The notes beneath the pieces are model-generated. The model ran no database searches, was not told the origin of the DNA, and saw nothing but the letters and a program-made list of their open reading frames with translations. From Candidatus Saccharimonadales bacterium (GTDB taxonomy: Bacteria; Patescibacteriota; Saccharimonadia; Saccharimonadales; Saccharimonadaceae): a DNA stretch of 33,203 nucleotides. This document shows positions 31,014-33,203 of the stretch, piece by piece (position 1 is the first letter of the stretch; the number at the start of each line of letters is the position of its first letter). Both the position numbers and the translations under genes were made by a program. Location of the stretch: positions 1 through 33,203 of the forward strand of contig JASLDG010000012.1 in NCBI GenBank assembly GCA_030146045.1, in the 5' to 3' direction.

Positions 31014-31042
31014 ACATTAACACACTTATGTTAAAAAGTCAA
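31014..31042 (-). promoter_or_regulatory. Promoter of the acidic protein/metallopeptidase pair
   Basis: TTGACT (31037-31042), 17-nt spacer, TAATGT (31014-31019) with TGT before it. The spacer AACATAAGTGTGT resembles that of the promoter at 8835-8863. Confidence 0.7.
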
Positions 31043-31052
31043 TAGCTCTATC

Positions 31053-32468
31053 CTAGCGGTCTGTAAGAGTAGCCTGAATTCGTTGGCGTGCCGTATCCAG
31101 CGTCCGCTCATCAGGAATCATTACATAGAGCTTTTGCTGCCCCATACTATAGGTCGGCTGCATACTGCCGCTACCATCAACGGCAATCGACTCAACCGTC
31201 CATTTACGCATATCATCAAGCTGCATACGAATTAGCCGCTTTAACGACTGTTCGGTCAGATCGGTCTCGATCGAATTACTCACGGCACTCAATATCGCAT
31301 TCATATAAAGAGCGTTCTCAGGACGGCTCATTTTGGCAACAATCGCCTCGATGACACGCTGCTGGTTACGACCACGCTGGCGATCACCCTCACTAAAGCT
31401 ATAGCGTTCCCGCGCAAATTCAAGCGCCTGTTTGCTATCGAGCGTATTCGTACCCACCTTGTACGATTTAAACGCATAGTCGCTCTGAACTTCTATCGGT
31501 CCAATCGTATCAATAATTTTAACCAACGATGTAAAGTTAATGCGCGCATAATACGGAATACTCACCCCATACAGATCTTCCAGTGTTTGCCGTGACATAT
31601 CAACGCCATAGATACCGGCATGGGTCAGTTTATCACGCATATCGCTCGTGCCATGGAGCTGCACATAATAGTCACGCGGCGTGTTGACCAGCAGCATCTG
31701 ATGCGTTTTTGGATTCACCACTGCCAACATGTTTACATCGCTCCGTGATACCGACGAAATCTCACCATAGGTATCAATGCCGCTGATATAGAGTGCAAAT
31801 GGTTTTGACACATCAGCCTGCTGCGCCGCTTGTACATCAGCGCGCACTTGGTAGGTCGCCAGCACGACTGCTTGGTTATAGAATTCCGGATAATTATCCT
31901 GCACCAGCTGCCAACTTGCCTGGCGCATACTGCCCAGTACCACCTTGCCGGTACGCACTGCTTCAATCGTGTTTGTTAGTGTATCGTACGATCGCTGCGC
32001 TGCCGGCGTCTCTTGCGCCAATGTCTTGCCGGCACGATCAAACAGCGGGTCACTCTTTACCGTTCCGACACTCGCTGCACTATCAACCTGCACCGTATCG
32101 CCTTTACGCGCGATAATCACGTAATCGATATATTGCACCTGCCCTGACTGCACACCACTGAGCGTATTATCAGCAGCGCGCACCACCGCATAGCCCGCAA
32201 CGTTCACCGCACTACACAGCAACGATACAGCTGTCAGTAGCCACAGCCAACGATGCGCCGCGTGCTTGCGTGGCAGCAAAAGCATCCATACCATTGCCGC
32301 GACCGCTACTCCGTACACAACCAATGCGACCGCCAAATACTTGGTCGGGATCACCGATACCTGAATCAGCCCCACCACCAGCGGAATAAATGTCAGAACC
32401 AAAAGCGCCGCCGCACTGCGACGGACCCACACCAAAAACGGTACCTGGCGAGCTGTCTCCGAAACCAT
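31053..32468 (-). CDS. CpsA/Wzg-like LCP protein
   Basis: 471 residues. Three membrane helices (about 17-37, 43-65, 73-95), an accessory extracellular domain (about 105-220), then the LCP domain (about 225-385). The LCP signatures are SRSDVNMLAVVNPKT, TPRDYYV (R265), and RERYSFSEGDRQRGRNQQR. This three-helix plus accessory plan matches streptococcal CpsA/Wzg, unlike the LytR_C type of the other LCP protein at 22856-24499. It likely attaches or regulates a second wall polymer. ATG 32468 has no Shine-Dalgarno and is 13 nt behind TATAAT. Confidence 0.93.
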   Translation of the reverse strand: MVSETARQVPFLVWVRRSAAALLVLTFIPLVVGLIQVSVIPTKYLAVALVVYGVAVAAMVWMLLLPRKHAAHRWLWLLTAVSLLCSAVNVAGYAVVRAADNTLSGVQSGQVQYIDYVIIARKGDTVQVDSAASVGTVKSDPLFDRAGKTLAQETPAAQRSYDTLTNTIEAVRTGKVVLGSMRQASWQLVQDNYPEFYNQAVVLATYQVRADVQAAQQADVSKPFALYISGIDTYGEISSVSRSDVNMLAVVNPKTHQMLLVNTPRDYYVQLHGTSDMRDKLTHAGIYGVDMSRQTLEDLYGVSIPYYARINFTSLVKIIDTIGPIEVQSDYAFKSYKVGTNTLDSKQALEFARERYSFSEGDRQRGRNQQRVIEAIVAKMSRPENALYMNAILSAVSNSIETDLTEQSLKRLIRMQLDDMRKWTVESIAVDGSGSMQPTYSMGQQKLYVMIPDERTLDTARQRIQATLTDR

Positions 32469-32481
32469 AACTATTAGCTCT

Positions 32482-32510
32482 ATTATAATCTATCTTTGAC
32501 TTTTTTGCAA
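32482..32510 (-). promoter_or_regulatory. Promoter of the CpsA-like gene
   Basis: TTGCAA (32505-32510), 17-nt spacer, TATAAT (32482-32487) on the minus strand. The -35 lies inside the end of the vanZ-like gene and the -10 just beyond its stop. Confidence 0.7.
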
Positions 32511-32936
32511 CCGGCGCTTGCTATATACAAAATACGAGGTCAGCACGCCTACGGTTCCGGCCGTACTGTCGATCAGCACGTCGCGCGGCTCACCGCTACG
32601 CCCCGGCACAAATAGCTGATGCACTTCGTCGCTGATGGCATACACCACGACTATCGCTATAGCAATCATCGCCACGCGCTTTGCCGACAACCCATGTTGT
32701 CGCACCGCCCGATATGCGAGTATACCCAATAGCAAATACGCCACGGTATGGGCGGCCTTGCGCGTGATAAACGTCAGTACATCAACCGGTGCAAACCCCA
32801 GCCCCGCCGATTGCAGCGTATGTACAATTGCATCACTCCGTCCACTCGACGTATCATGTCCTTCGCTCGATAACACAAAAATGACCGCCATCCAGGCAGC
32901 CATGGCTATGTAACCGAAAGTAAGCTTTTTGTTCAT
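32490..32936 (-). CDS. VanZ-like membrane protein
   Basis: 148 residues, four membrane helices (about 6-25, 58-76, 88-106 and 122-140). The family signature is YAISDEVHQLFVPGRSGEPRDVLIDSTAGTVG, with RKAAH in the second helix. VanZ family members affect sensitivity to wall antibiotics or wall-anchored polymers, by an unknown mechanism. ATG 32936 is chosen over 32957 because it lies 7 nt behind an extended -10 (TGCTACACT); the longer form would overlap that promoter. Confidence 0.88.
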   Translation of the reverse strand: MNKKLTFGYIAMAAWMAVIFVLSSEGHDTSSGRSDAIVHTLQSAGLGFAPVDVLTFITRKAAHTVAYLLLGILAYRAVRQHGLSAKRVAMIAIAIVVVYAISDEVHQLFVPGRSGEPRDVLIDSTAGTVGVLTSYFVYSKRRLQKSQR

Positions 32937-32943
32937 TGTATCT

Positions 32944-32952
32944 AGTGTAGCA
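32944..32952 (-). promoter_or_regulatory. Extended -10 promoter of the vanZ-like gene
   Basis: TGCTACACT on the minus strand, 7 nt before the ATG at 32936; no clear -35. Confidence 0.5.
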
Positions 32953-33005
32953 AACATCTGTTGGAGATTCTGTCTAGCCTAACTATCTTTTTCCTAATGC
33001 TCGAC

Positions 33006-33200
33006 TTACTTACCCAATTTTCCCAAAGCCATCTCTTTAAACCGCATAAGCTCATGACGATTGAGTATATACCCTGCACTAGCGATAATAACAAGGGCTG
33101 CAATATTCGCCCAAATGCTATCTGTATAGTAGAGTGCTGTCACAATTACAAAAAGCAAGCCTAGTTTGGTAAAAATACCTCGCTCAAAGGTAATTGTCAT
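33006..33200 (-). CDS. Small membrane protein near the window edge
   Basis: 64 residues with two hydrophobic helices (about 10-27 and 32-46) and a basic, helical C-terminus (HELMRFKEMALGKLGK). No family recognised. The ATG at 33200 is three bases from the window end, so a longer N-terminus cannot be excluded. Confidence 0.6.
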   Translation of the reverse strand: MTITFERGIFTKLGLLFVIVTALYYTDSIWANIAALVIIASAGYILNRHELMRFKEMALGKLGK

Positions 33201-33203
33201 ATA

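Noticed and set aside
1..33203. Search for CRISPR arrays, tRNA genes, IS elements and phage genes
   Set aside because: No regularly spaced repeats, no cloverleaf with TTCGAATC-type T-loop that I could confirm, and no transposase or integrase motifs.

Overview
The window looks like a piece of a small, streamlined bacterial chromosome of the Candidate Phyla Radiation, most probably a Candidatus Saccharibacteria (TM7) genome. This is inference. It rests on compact information-processing genes, short forms of ProRS and EF-Ts, and loss of pyrH, uppS, cdsA and dxr from an otherwise classical rpsB-tsf-frr-rseP-proS order. It also rests on several unrecognised small acidic proteins and start codons that often lie directly behind a -10 box. 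UGA is used as a stop (for example parA, the gene at 13537-14016 and the gene at 30369-30773), so the code is standard. That argues against Gracilibacteria/SR1, where UGA is glycine. Base composition is near 50% GC by eye. There are no insertion sequences, phage genes, CRISPR arrays, rRNAs or tRNAs that I can see.

Layout. 1-1196: 5' part of serS, cut by the window edge. 1270-6123: an apparent five-gene operon (PadR regulator, HAAS/PspC-type membrane protein, undecaprenyl-diphosphatase UppP, ABC ATPase, MacB/FtsX-type permease) behind one promoter that carries a 15-bp inverted repeat. It reads like an envelope-stress or cell-wall-antibiotic response module without a histidine kinase. 6187-8664: FMN reductase with a 19-bp palindromic operator, a small membrane protein and lysS. 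8898-9626: an unknown acidic protein. 9698-16757: greA, proS, a CPBP protease, rseP, two unknown genes, frr, tsf and rpsB, all on the minus strand. 16937-20759: rpmE, a probably frameshifted small membrane protein, prfA and prmC on the plus strand, interrupted by two minus-strand genes. 20760-25201: HtrA protease, a multi-TM protein, an LCP ligase with a LytR_C domain, and signal peptidase I. 25274-28385: parB, parA, an unknown gene and rplU. 28394-33200: envelope genes (GalU-like nucleotidyltransferase, an anchored surface protein, a CpsA-like LCP protein, a VanZ-like protein) plus a zincin-fold metallopeptidase with an overlapping acidic partner.

How the genes fit together. Translation (SerRS, LysRS, ProRS, S2, EF-Ts, RRF, L31, RF1, PrmC, L21) and transcript elongation (GreA) make up one part. 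Envelope work is the other: lipid-carrier recycling (UppP), wall-polymer attachment (two LCP proteins), sugar-nucleotide supply (GalU), protein export (LepB), membrane and envelope proteolysis (RseP, CPBP, HtrA), and stress export (ABC). ParA/ParB handle chromosome segregation.

The most interesting signals are these: (i) about a dozen transcription-unit-leading genes have a -10 element 6-13 nt before the start codon, implying leaderless mRNAs, while internal genes have clear Shine-Dalgarno sites; (ii) the rpsB leader has a 9-bp hairpin whose loop can pair with the Shine-Dalgarno; (iii) the PadR operon and its operator; (iv) a one-base frameshift upstream of 17418; (v) promoters embedded in perfect inverted repeats (frr, lepB, FMN reductase).
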